Positions 1 to 6,694 of a stretch of 14,867 nt of DNA are shown here, piece after piece. The translations under genes and the position numbers were made by a program. The stretch spans positions 1 through 14,867 of the forward strand of contig JAFABT010000042.1 in NCBI GenBank assembly GCA_023425905.1, written 5' to 3'. This DNA is from Actinomycetes bacterium. GTDB taxonomy: Bacteria; Actinomycetota; Actinomycetes; Actinomycetales; Cellulomonadaceae. The stretch's first letter is position 1; each line of letters opens with the position of its first letter. The notes under the pieces were generated by a model that saw only the letters and a list, made by a program, of their open reading frames with translations, did no database searches and was not told the DNA's origin.

Positions 1-411
1 GACGTCGCCCGCGAGCTCGCCGCCCACGCACCCTCGTTCATCCGCCTGCTCACCCACCCCGAGACCGGCGCCACCCTCTCCGTCGGCCGCACCCGCTACA
101 CCGTGCCCGCCGACCTCCGCACCGCCCTGCGACTGCGTGACGAGACCTGCCGCTACCCCGGCTGCCCCCGCACCGCCCACCGCTGCGACCTCGCCCACAC
201 CACCCCCTACCGCGAGAACGGCCACACCGGCCACACCTCCGCCGACAACCTCACCCACCTCTGCCGCACCCACCACCGCCTCAAACACACCACCCGCTGG
301 ACCACCACCCAACACCCCGACGGCACACTCGAATGGACCTCCCCCACCGGACGCAGCCGGACCACGCATCCACCCGGCCGCAACCCCACCAGCGCAGCAC
401 TCCCTCGGTAG
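1..411 (+). CDS. DUF222/13E12-type HNH endonuclease, C-terminal part (5' end outside window)
   Basis: The reading frame is open from base 1 to the TAG at 409-411 and gives 136 residues, so only the C-terminal part of the protein is present. It carries an HNH nuclease module: a metal-binding C50-x4-C55 (in the sequence RYPGC), the first HNH histidine H66 in DLAHTTPY, N83 in ADNLTHLC, and C88 followed by H91-H92 in RTHHRLKH. This arrangement is typical of the C-terminus of DUF222 (13E12 REP) proteins, a multicopy family in actinobacteria whose cellular role is not well defined. The usual D before the first HNH histidine (DLDH) is A65 here. The coding strand is strikingly cytosine-rich compared with glpK next door, a trait of this family that may mark a mobile or repeated origin. 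The DUF222 N-terminal domain should lie upstream, outside the window. The family call is secure; nuclease activity is inferred. Confidence 0.88.
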   Translation, partial: DVARELAAHAPSFIRLLTHPETGATLSVGRTRYTVPADLRTALRLRDETCRYPGCPRTAHRCDLAHTTPYRENGHTGHTSADNLTHLCRTHHRLKHTTRWTTTQHPDGTLEWTSPTGRSRTTHPPGRNPTSAALPR

Positions 412-429
412 GCCGCCGCGCGCCGGTGG

Positions 430-435
430 CACCAT
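430..435 (+). promoter_or_regulatory. Possible -10 element for leaderless glpK
   Basis: The hexamer CACCAT keeps the A2 and T6 positions of the actinobacterial TANNNT -10 element and ends six bases before the glpK GTG. There is no Shine-Dalgarno sequence in the 30-base gap after the HNH gene. The same geometry occurs before recQ and trmL. The match is weak and no -35 is visible. Confidence 0.25.
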
Positions 436-441
436 GGGCCC

Positions 442-1977
442 GTGCACACCGCCGTCATCGCGATCGACCAGGGCACGACGAGTACGCGCGCGCTCGTCGT
501 CGCCAAGGACGGCTCGGTGCTCGCGCTCGCGCAGCGCGAGCACGAGCAGATCCTTCCGCGGCCCGGCTGGGTCGAGCACGACGCGGCGGAGATCTGGACG
601 AACGTCCGCGAGGTCGTCGGCCAGGCCCTCGGGCGCGCGGGGCTCAACCACCACGACCTCGCCGCCGTGGGGGTGACGAACCAGCGCGAGACGACGGTCG
701 TGTGGGACCGGACGACGGGCGTCCCCGTCCACCCGGCGATCGTCTGGCAGGACACCCGGACCCAGGACCTCATCGACGAGCTCGCGTCCCGCCCGGGCGT
801 CCCCGAGACGTTCCGCGAACGGACCGGTCTACCGCTCGCCACCTACTTCGCCGGGCCCAAGATCGCCTGGATCCTCGACCACGTCCCCGGAGCGCGCGCC
901 CGCGCAGAGGCCGGGGAGCTGCTCTTCGGGACGACGGACACCTGGCTGCTGTGGAACCTCACAGGCGGCGCCGAGCACCCCCAGGGCGCGGTGCACGCGA
1001 CCGACGTGACGAACGCGTCGCGCACCCTGCTCATGGACCTCGACACGCTCGACTGGAACGCGAGCCTCGCCGCCGAGCTGGGCGTGCCGCTCGCGATGCT
1101 CCCCGAGATCCGCTCGTCGAGCGAGGTCTACGGCGTCGGTCGCCCGGGCGGGCTGCTGCCCGGTGTGCCGGTCGCATCGCTGCTCGGAGACCAGCAGGCC
1201 GCGAGCTTCGGCCAGGCATGCTTCTCCCCCGGCGACGCGAAGAACACCTACGGCACCGGCAACTTCATGCTGCAGAACACGGGGACGACGCCGGTGCGGT
1301 CCCGGCACGGGCTCCTCACGACGGTGGCCTACAGGCTAGGCGAGGCGCCGCCCGTGTACGCGCTCGAGGGGTCGATCGCGGTCACCGGGTCCCTCGTGCA
1401 ATGGCTGCGCGACAACCTCGGCCTCCTGAAGTCCGCGGCCGAGGTCGAGCGTCTGGCCGCGCGGGTGCCCGACGCGGGCGGCGCCTACCTCGTGCCCGCG
1501 TTCTCCGGGCTCTACGCCCCGCACTGGCGCCCCGACGCTCGCGGCGCGCTCGTCGGCCTCACCCGGTACGTGACCCGCGACCACCTCGCGCGAGCCGTGC
1601 TCGAAGCGACGGCATTCCAGACGCGGGAAGTGCTCGAGGCGATGCGCGCCGACTCGGGCGTCGAGCTCACCGAGCTGCGGGTCGACGGCGGCATGGTCGT
1701 CAACGACCTCCTCATGCAGATCCAGGCGGACCTGCTCGGAGTGCCCGTCGTGCGACCCAAGGTCGTCGAGACCACGGCGCTCGGCGCGGCCTACGCCGCC
1801 GGTCTCGCGGTCGGGTTGTGGACCGGGACGGACGAGGTGCGCGCCCGGTGGGAACCTGGTCGTCGCTGGGAACCCGCCCTGGCCGACGACGAGCGTGAGC
1901 GGCGTTTCCGGCTGTGGCGCAAGGCCGTGCAGCGCACCCTCGACTGGGTCGACGAGGACACCGCCGCAGGGCCGTGA
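442..1977 (+). CDS. glpK: Glycerol kinase
   Basis: This 511-residue FGGY-family kinase phosphorylates glycerol with ATP to sn-glycerol 3-phosphate in the cytoplasm, the entry step for glycerol catabolism and a source of lipid backbone. The N-terminal phosphate-binding segment is IDQGTTSTRAL (8-18). Glycerol ligands by alignment to the E. coli enzyme are R82-E83 (in NQRETT), Y135, and D250-Q251 (in LGDQQAA). The second FGGY signature is at 310-324 (GSIAVTGSLVQWLRD), and an adenosine-site glycine segment lies near 417-421 (VDGGM). Length is normal. The GTG at 442 is chosen because the protein then begins, as in the family, a few residues before IDQGTT; the ATG at 434 is out of frame. No glpF, glpD or regulator gene adjoins it, so it stands alone. 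The loop that binds the inhibitor fructose 1,6-bisphosphate in E. coli (G234, R236) is replaced by L239 and G241 here. Confidence 0.96.
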   Translation: MHTAVIAIDQGTTSTRALVVAKDGSVLALAQREHEQILPRPGWVEHDAAEIWTNVREVVGQALGRAGLNHHDLAAVGVTNQRETTVVWDRTTGVPVHPAIVWQDTRTQDLIDELASRPGVPETFRERTGLPLATYFAGPKIAWILDHVPGARARAEAGELLFGTTDTWLLWNLTGGAEHPQGAVHATDVTNASRTLLMDLDTLDWNASLAAELGVPLAMLPEIRSSSEVYGVGRPGGLLPGVPVASLLGDQQAASFGQACFSPGDAKNTYGTGNFMLQNTGTTPVRSRHGLLTTVAYRLGEAPPVYALEGSIAVTGSLVQWLRDNLGLLKSAAEVERLAARVPDAGGAYLVPAFSGLYAPHWRPDARGALVGLTRYVTRDHLARAVLEATAFQTREVLEAMRADSGVELTELRVDGGMVVNDLLMQIQADLLGVPVVRPKVVETTALGAAYAAGLAVGLWTGTDEVRARWEPGRRWEPALADDERERRFRLWRKAVQRTLDWVDEDTAAGP

Positions 1978-2045
1978 GTCCCCACCCGCCCAAGTCGATC
2001 CACAGGGCTCCGCCTGGGCCGGACCGGAGCGTCCGACGGGCCTCG

Positions 2046-2051
2046 TAAGGT
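2046..2051 (+). promoter_or_regulatory. -10 element of a probable leaderless recQ promoter
   Basis: TAAGGT matches the actinobacterial TANNNT -10 consensus and is followed by six bases (GGGCGG) and then the recQ GTG, which places the expected transcription start at or next to the start codon. No Shine-Dalgarno sequence precedes the GTG. No convincing -35 is seen around 2023-2028. A short 6-bp inverted repeat (2007-2012 / 2025-2030) lies in the same gap but is too weak to call a terminator. Confidence 0.5.
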
Positions 2052-2057
2052 GGGCGG

Positions 2058-4112
2058 GTGACCGACGCCCTGCCCGCCGACCTTCCCCCCGCCCTCGACG
2101 ATCCCGAGTGGCCGCAGGAGCCGACGTGGGCCGACGAGCCCCCCTACGACGCGTACGAGGAACCGCCCTTCGACCCGGGGTATGACGACCCCTCGGCACC
2201 GTCGGCCCCCTCGCGCGGCACCCGGTCGTACCCCGCCCGGCGCGACGCCGACGCCACCCGCTCCGCGACGCCGTCGGCCGGCACACCCCTCGAGGTCCTC
2301 CACCGGATCTTCGGCTACGAGGCGTTCCGCGGCGACCAGGCCGCGATCATCGACACCGTCGTCGCGGGCGGTGACGCGCTCGTCCTCATGCCGACCGGCG
2401 GCGGAAAGTCGCTGTGCTACCAGGTGCCCTCGCTCGTCCGGGAGGGCACCGGCGTCGTCGTCTCCCCGCTCATCGCGCTCATGCAGGACCAGGTCGACGC
2501 GCTCGCCGCGCTCGGCGTCCGCGCGGGCTACCTCAACTCGACGCAGGACGTCTCCCAGCGGCGCGCGGTCGAGGAGGCGTTCCTGGCCGGCGAGCTCGAC
2601 CTGCTCTATCTCGCCCCCGAACGGCTCACCGTGCCCTCGACACTTGAGCTGCTCGACCGCGGCACGGTCGCCCTCTTCGCGATCGACGAGGCGCACTGCG
2701 TCTCGCAGTGGGGCCACGACTTCCGGCCCGACTACCTCCAGCTCTCGCTCCTCCACGAGCGCTGGCCCGAGGTCCCACGGATCGCGCTCACCGCAACCGC
2801 AACCGAGACGACCCACGCGGAGATCGCGACCCGCCTCGACCTCACGGACGCCTCGCACTTCGTCGCGAGCTTCGACCGCCCCAACATCCAGTACCGGATC
2901 GCCCCCAAGGACAACCCGCGCGCCCAGCTCGTCGATCTCCTGCGTTCCGAGCACCCCGGCGACGCGGGAATCGTCTATTGCCTGTCGCGGGCCTCGGTCG
3001 AGCAGACCGCGAAGCACCTCGTCGACGCGGGCATCCCCGCCCTGCCCTACCACGCGGGACTCGACGCACGGGTCCGGGCGCGGAACCAGTCACGTTTCCT
3101 GCGCGAGGACGGCCTCGTCATGGTCGCGACGATCGCCTTCGGCATGGGGATCGACAAGCCCGACGTGCGATTCGTCGCGCACCTCGACCTCCCCAAGTCC
3201 GTCGAGGGCTACTACCAGGAGACCGGACGCGCGGGCCGTGACGGGCTGCCCGCGACCGCCTGGCTCGCCTACGGCTTGGCCGACGTCGTCCAGCAACGCC
3301 GGATGATCGACAGCTCCGAGGGCGACGCGCTGCACCGGCGCGCACTGTCCGCCCACCTCGACGCGATGCTCGCGCTGTGCGAGACCGTCAGCTGCCGCCG
3401 GGTGCAGCTGCTGCGCTACTTCGGCGAGGACGCGACCGGGCCGTGCGGCAACTGCGACACGTGCCTCACGCCGCCCGAGTCGTGGGACGGGACCGTCGCC
3501 GCGCAGAAGCTGCTCTCGACCGTCGTGCGGCTCGACCAGCGCGGGCAACGCTACGGCGCCGGTCACCTCGTCGACATCCTGCTCGGCAAGGCGACCGCCC
3601 GCATCGCCCAGCTCGGCCACGACCAGCTGCCCGTCTTCGGGATCGGCGCGGACCTCGCCGACGGCGAGTGGCGCGGCGTCGTGCGGCAGCTGCTCGCGCA
3701 AGGACTGCTCGCGGTCGACACCGACGGCTACGGGACGCTGCGGCTCACCCCCGCGAGCGCGGAGGTGCTCACGGGAGCGCGCGAGGTGCGCCTGCGCCGT
3801 GACGCGCCCCGACCGACTTCCCGTCGCCGCTCAGGCTCGGGCGGGACCGGCGCGGGCCGGGGCGGACGCCCGGCCGCGGCGGCAGACCTCTCCGACGCGG
3901 CCGCCGAGCGGTTCGACCGGCTTCGCAGCTGGCGGGCCGCCGTCGCGAAGGAACAAGGCGTGCCCGCGTACGTCGTCTTCCACGACGCGACGCTTCGGCA
4001 GATCGCGACGAGCCAGCCAGCGACGATCGCCGAGCTCGCCGAGGTCAACGGCGTCGGCGCCGCGAAGCTCGAACGGTACGGGGAGCTCGTGCTCGCGACC
4101 CTCGCCGACTGA
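2058..4112 (+). CDS. recQ: ATP-dependent DNA helicase RecQ
   Basis: This 684-residue superfamily 2 helicase unwinds DNA 3'-5' during recombinational repair and fork restart. The helicase core begins near residue 77 (PLEVLHRIFGYEAFRGDQ). Walker A is MPTGGGKS (111-118), the DEAH box is at 210-213, the aromatic-rich loop is SQWGHDFRPDY (216-226), and motif VI is QETGRAGRDG (387-396). The RecQ zinc site has the expected C446-x16-C463-x2-C466-x2-C469 spacing. A winged-helix RQC region follows (about 475-580). A basic, Gly/Arg-rich linker (about 584-608) leads to a C-terminal HRDC domain (about 610-684). Odd: about 75 extra residues at the N-terminus, rich in D, E and P and then basic, compared with the short start of E. 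coli RecQ. No other in-frame start lies between the GTG and the core, and the GTG has a leaderless -10, so the extension is probably real. Confidence 0.96.
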   Translation: MTDALPADLPPALDDPEWPQEPTWADEPPYDAYEEPPFDPGYDDPSAPSAPSRGTRSYPARRDADATRSATPSAGTPLEVLHRIFGYEAFRGDQAAIIDTVVAGGDALVLMPTGGGKSLCYQVPSLVREGTGVVVSPLIALMQDQVDALAALGVRAGYLNSTQDVSQRRAVEEAFLAGELDLLYLAPERLTVPSTLELLDRGTVALFAIDEAHCVSQWGHDFRPDYLQLSLLHERWPEVPRIALTATATETTHAEIATRLDLTDASHFVASFDRPNIQYRIAPKDNPRAQLVDLLRSEHPGDAGIVYCLSRASVEQTAKHLVDAGIPALPYHAGLDARVRARNQSRFLREDGLVMVATIAFGMGIDKPDVRFVAHLDLPKSVEGYYQETGRAGRDGLPATAWLAYGLADVVQQRRMIDSSEGDALHRRALSAHLDAMLALCETVSCRRVQLLRYFGEDATGPCGNCDTCLTPPESWDGTVAAQKLLSTVVRLDQRGQRYGAGHLVDILLGKATARIAQLGHDQLPVFGIGADLADGEWRGVVRQLLAQGLLAVDTDGYGTLRLTPASAEVLTGAREVRLRRDAPRPTSRRRSGSGGTGAGRGGRPAAAADLSDAAAERFDRLRSWRAAVAKEQGVPAYVVFHDATLRQIATSQPATIAELAEVNGVGAAKLERYGELVLATLAD

Positions 4113-4113
4113 A

Positions 4114-4146
4114 CGACGACGTCAGCCGGGGTGCGCGCCGTCGTCG
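4114..4146 (+). terminator. Weak hairpin after recQ
   Basis: A perfect 8-bp inverted repeat (CGACGACG at 4114-4121 and CGTCGTCG at 4139-4146) encloses a 17-base loop just after the recQ stop. No T-run follows. It could slow or end transcription, but the long loop makes it a weak candidate. Confidence 0.3.
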
Positions 4147-4153
4147 GGCGTCC

Positions 4154-4181
4154 GACAATCGGTGCACCCACCCCGAGGAGG
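4154..4181 (+). promoter_or_regulatory. Possible -10 (GACAAT) and strong ribosome binding site for the DUF202 pair
   Basis: GAGGAGG at 4175-4181 is a strong Shine-Dalgarno sequence eight bases before the ATG at 4190 and fixes that start. GACAAT at 4154-4159 is one base from TACAAT and could be the -10 of a promoter inside the 77-base gap. Read-through from recQ is also possible. Confidence 0.4.
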
Positions 4182-4189
4182 CCCCCACG

Positions 4190-4555
4190 ATGTCCCGCGG
4201 CACCCGATTCCCGCATCACGTGTACGGCACGGGCGAGGAGCCGGACGTCCAGCTCACGCTCGCGAACGAACGCACCTTCCTCGCCTGGATCCGCACCGCG
4301 CTCGCGCTGCTCGCCGCCGGGGTCGCCGTCGCGGCCCTCGACCTGCCGCTGTCGCAGGCGACCAAGACCGCCGCGGCCCTCGTGCTCATCGGCGCGGGAG
4401 CCCTCAGCCCCGTCCAGGCATTCGTCGGGTGGATGCGCACCGAGCGTGCGCTGCGGCGCGACGAGCCGCTGCCGTCCCCGGCGCTGTCCCTGCCCGTCGC
4501 GATCGGGGTCGTCGTCGTCGGGGTGATCGTCGCGATCGGGCTCGTGGTGCCGTGA
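4190..4555 (+). CDS. DUF202 (YidH-like) small membrane protein
   Basis: This 121-residue protein has the conserved DUF202 block at residues 24-46 (LANERTFLAWIRTALALL and following) that leads into the first membrane span. Three hydrophobic segments are visible at about 34-51, 58-78 and 101-119, with charged loops KT (59-60) and MRTERALRRDE (82-92). The family is a common small inner-membrane protein of unknown function; E. coli YidH is a member. The ATG is supported by GAGGAGG eight bases upstream. It overlaps the next gene, another DUF202 member, by 4 nt (GTGA), so the two are probably translated together and may form a heteromer. The family call is secure, but no function can be assigned. 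Confidence 0.9.
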   Translation: MSRGTRFPHHVYGTGEEPDVQLTLANERTFLAWIRTALALLAAGVAVAALDLPLSQATKTAAALVLIGAGALSPVQAFVGWMRTERALRRDEPLPSPALSLPVAIGVVVVGVIVAIGLVVP

Positions 4556-4890
4556 CGAGACGGCCCGCGACCGAGCTGCCCGGCGCGACCCGCACCGACC
4601 TGTCCTGGCGGCGGACGCTGCTCGTGCTCGTGGCCGGACCGATCGCCGCCGTCCGGGTCATCGCTCCTGACAGCGGCCGGCTGGCCGTCGTGGCCGTCGT
4701 CCTCGGACTCACCGCCGGGGTCGTGCTGCTCGTCCAGAAGCGCCGACGACTGGGGCAGATCGCGGCCGCCACACGCCAGGAGTCGTTGCCGGGCGAGGCC
4801 GAGCACATGCCGGGCGGCCGGCTGCTGCTGTCGACCGCCGTCGCGACGTTCGCCCTCGCAGGTCTCGTCGCGGTCGCTGTGCTCAGCTGA
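4552..4890 (+). CDS. DUF202 family membrane protein, second of a coupled pair
   Basis: This 112-residue protein starts at a GTG whose last two bases are part of the TGA stop of the preceding DUF202 gene. The block RTDLSWRRTLLVLV (14-27) is the shortened DUF202 signature, equivalent to NERTFLAWIRTALALL in its partner. Hydrophobic segments lie at about 22-37, 44-61 and 90-110, with a basic loop QKRRR (62-66) and a polar stretch at 73-89. Pairs of a longer and a shorter DUF202 protein are a familiar arrangement in actinobacteria and are also known as yidH-yidG in enterobacteria. There is no separate Shine-Dalgarno sequence, so translation probably depends on the upstream gene. Function is unknown. 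Confidence 0.85.
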   Translation: MTRRPATELPGATRTDLSWRRTLLVLVAGPIAAVRVIAPDSGRLAVVAVVLGLTAGVVLLVQKRRRLGQIAAATRQESLPGEAEHMPGGRLLLSTAVATFALAGLVAVAVLS

Positions 4891-4925
4891 CGCACGCAGG
4901 GCTGCGCAGGGAACGCGTCGGCTGA

Positions 4926-5327
4926 AGTGTCGGCGACAAGGGCGCAGACATCGATCACGTCGTCATCGGGCCAGCCGGGGTGTTCACCCTCAACACCAAG
5001 CACCACCCGGGGGCCAAGGTCTGGGTCGCTGGCCGCACGTTCATGGTGAACGGCACCAGGCTTCCCTACCTGCGCAACAGCAGACACGAGGCGGCGCGCG
5101 CGTCGAAGTTGCTCACGCTCGCTGCAGGAGTCTCGGTGGAAGCCACCGGAGTCGTCGTTCCCGTCGGAGTGCAGTCGGTGACGATCCGGTCGGCACCCGA
5201 GGGTGCCAGGGTCGTTCATCGCCGGCGCCTCGTGAGATGGCTTCGCCGGCAGCCGGCCATCTTCGACGAGCTGCTCATCGATCGGCTCTTCGACGCGGCT
5301 CGTCGATCGACGACGTGGCAGCCGTGA
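4926..5327 (+). pseudogene. NERD-domain protein remnant, N-terminus missing
   Basis: The frame from the TGA at 4923-4925 to the TGA at 5325-5327 encodes the C-terminal two thirds of an actinobacterial NERD (nuclease-related) protein. It begins SVGDKGADIDHVVIGPAGVF, runs into TLNTKHHPGAKVW and YLRNSRHEA, and ends DAARRSTTWQP, all recognisable family segments. A complete member has another N-terminal part, including the helix with a conserved Gly-Glu before the DIDH motif; here a stop codon precedes the conserved part and the DUF202 gene ends only 35 bases upstream, so that part has been lost. A GTG at 4980 could start a 115-residue product, but it would cut into the conserved core, and no ribosome binding site is evident. 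The DIDH and NTK motifs are intact, so loss was by deletion of the 5' end. NERD nuclease activity itself is only predicted for the family. Confidence 0.75.
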
Positions 5328-5459
5328 GACGGTTCACGCTCTCGCACGCCCCCGGTGTCGCAAGTTTCGGTCCAGCTCGTCGATCCTGCGGCTCGCACTC
5401 GGGCGCGCTCCCTCCCGCGGCCCGACGATCGATCCCTGCACAAACGTGCGTGCGACGAA

Positions 5460-5471
5460 CGTGTCGACACG
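5460..5471. promoter_or_regulatory. Perfect 12-bp palindrome, candidate LacI-family operator
   Basis: CGTGTCGACACG is its own reverse complement, with the central CG typical of LacI-family operators. It ends 34 bases upstream of the -10 hexamer of the adjacent lacI-type gene, so it could mediate autoregulation. GC-rich DNA produces such palindromes by chance, so this is only a candidate. Confidence 0.4.
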
Positions 5472-5505
5472 GCCTGCGCAGGTCCCCGAACTGCCCTGGG
5501 AGTGC

Positions 5506-5511
5506 TAGCGT
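5506..5511 (+). promoter_or_regulatory. -10 element (TAGCGT) for the LacI-family gene
   Basis: TAGCGT matches TANNNT and would give a leader of about 28 nt before the ATG at 5546, which has AGGAG at 5534-5538 seven bases upstream. The surrounding bases (CTAGCGTC) are the same as in the promoter at 7246. No clear -35 is seen. The 218-base gap after the NERD remnant holds this promoter and the palindrome at 5460 and no other gene. Confidence 0.55.
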
Positions 5512-5545
5512 CTGAATCGAAAGTTGCGATCTCAGGAGCCGCGTC

Positions 5546-6595
5546 ATGTCGCTTGACACAGACCCCCGCAGGGGCACGAACCACGCCAACGGCGGCCCGA
5601 CCATCGCCGTCATCGCGGCCGAGGCCGGCGTCTCCGTCCCCACCGTCTCGAAGGTCCTCAACGGCCGCCCGGACGTGGCTCCTGCGACCCGCGCGCGGGT
5701 CGAGGCGGCGATCGAGCGCAACGGCTACCGGCCTCGTCGCGGGCGCTCGTCCTCGCGCCCGGCGTCGCTCGAGCTCGTGTTCCACGAGTTCGACTCGGCG
5801 TGGTCGATCGAGATCATCAAGGGCGTCGAGAAGGTCGCGGGCCCGGCTCGGATCGGCGTCGTGCTCTCGGAGCTCGGCGGGGCCCACCGGCCACGTCAGG
5901 AATGGCTTGACGACGTGCTCTCGCGTCGGCCGCTCGGCGTCATTCTCGTCATGAGCGACCTCGACCCGACGCAGCGTCGCCAACTCGCCGCCCGTTCGAT
6001 CCCGTGCGTCGTCATCGACACCGCGGGCGAGCCGCCGCCCGGGGTCCCGACGGTCGGGTCCGGGAACTGGAGCGGCGGGCTCGCGGCAACCCGGCACCTG
6101 CTCTCGCTCGGCCACCGTCGCATCGCCGTCATCTCCGGGCCACGCGACGTGCTGTGCTCCCGGGCGCGCGTCGACGGGTATCGCTCCGCGCTCGAGGAGG
6201 CCGGCGTGCCGCTCGAGCCCGGTCTCATTCGCTACGGCGACTTCGTCGCGACCGGCGGATACACGCACGGGATGAAGCTCCTCGACCGCCCGGACCGGCC
6301 GACAGCGATCTTCGCGGGGTCGGACACCCAGGCGCTCGGCGTCATGCGGGCCGCGCGCGAGCTCGGGCTGCGGATCCCTGAGGACCTCTCCGTGGTCGGC
6401 TACGACGACCTGCCGGTGACCGAGTGGCTCGTGCCGCCACTCACGACGGTCCGGCAGCCGCTCCACGACATGGCAGGCACCGCGACCCGCATGCTCCTCG
6501 AGCTCGCCAACGGGTCGCAGCCGGCCAACCGGCGGATCGACCTCGCGACCGAGCTCATCGTCCGGCAGACGACCGCCCCGTTCGGGGACGACTGA
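5546..6595 (+). CDS. LacI-family transcriptional regulator
   Basis: This 349-residue protein has a helix-turn-helix at residues 19-40 (TIAVIAAEAGVSVPTVSKVLNG split across the two helices). The family-typical segment VAPATRARVEAAIERNGYRP follows at 44-63, and then the hinge. A periplasmic-binding-protein-like effector domain runs from about 74 to 340. Recognisable effector-domain blocks include GHRRIAVISGP, AIFAGSDTQALGVMRAARELGL, PEDLSVVGYDDLP and PPLTTVRQP. Members bind palindromic operators as dimers and usually respond to a sugar or its phosphate; the ligand here cannot be read from the sequence. No transporter or glycosidase gene lies beside it, so its targets are probably elsewhere, with itself as a possible target through the palindrome at 5460-5471. 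The residues just after the hinge (RRGRSSSRP) are unusually basic. The start is fixed by AGGAG seven bases before the ATG. Confidence 0.93.
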   Translation: MSLDTDPRRGTNHANGGPTIAVIAAEAGVSVPTVSKVLNGRPDVAPATRARVEAAIERNGYRPRRGRSSSRPASLELVFHEFDSAWSIEIIKGVEKVAGPARIGVVLSELGGAHRPRQEWLDDVLSRRPLGVILVMSDLDPTQRRQLAARSIPCVVIDTAGEPPPGVPTVGSGNWSGGLAATRHLLSLGHRRIAVISGPRDVLCSRARVDGYRSALEEAGVPLEPGLIRYGDFVATGGYTHGMKLLDRPDRPTAIFAGSDTQALGVMRAARELGLRIPEDLSVVGYDDLPVTEWLVPPLTTVRQPLHDMAGTATRMLLELANGSQPANRRIDLATELIVRQTTAPFGDD

Positions 6596-6614
6596 CCGCG
6601 ACCGCCCCTTTCGG

Positions 6615-6673
6615 CGGCAGCCGGACCCGCGCGTTCGCGAGCGGGAGCCGCGCCCTCGGCAGCCGGACCCGCG
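6615..6673. repeat. 17-bp direct repeat flanking an intergenic hairpin
   Basis: The 17-mer CGGCAGCCGGACCCGCG occurs at 6615-6631 and again, identical, at 6657-6673, 42 bases apart, in the 99-base gap between the converging lacI-type and trmL genes. The first copy forms the left arm of the hairpin at 6626-6645. This looks like a small local duplication. Confidence 0.7.
6626..6645. terminator. UUCG-loop hairpin between convergent genes
   Basis: CCCGC (6626-6630) pairs with GCGGG (6641-6645). A G-A mismatch follows inside, then two further C-G pairs closing a TTCG tetraloop (6634-6637). It lies between the stop codons of two converging genes and could act in both directions. There is no T-run, as is common for hairpin terminators in GC-rich actinobacteria. 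Confidence 0.45.
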
Positions 6674-6694
6674 GGGTCGGCGGGAGGGTGGGGG

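Noticed and set aside
434..436. ATG just before glpK
   Set aside because: It is out of frame with glpK and opens a shadow frame.
333..1898. 521-codon frame overlapping glpK
   Set aside because: The translation is almost wholly R, A, P and G, while glpK in another frame has every family motif. It is a GC-bias shadow.
2007..2030. Inverted repeat GCTCCG/CGGAGC between glpK and recQ as a terminator
   Set aside because: Only six base pairs with a 12-base loop and no T-run, too weak in DNA of this GC content.
5216..6466. 416-codon minus-strand frame over the lacI-type gene
   Set aside because: It is antisense to a complete LacI-family protein and has no recognisable motif or start signal.
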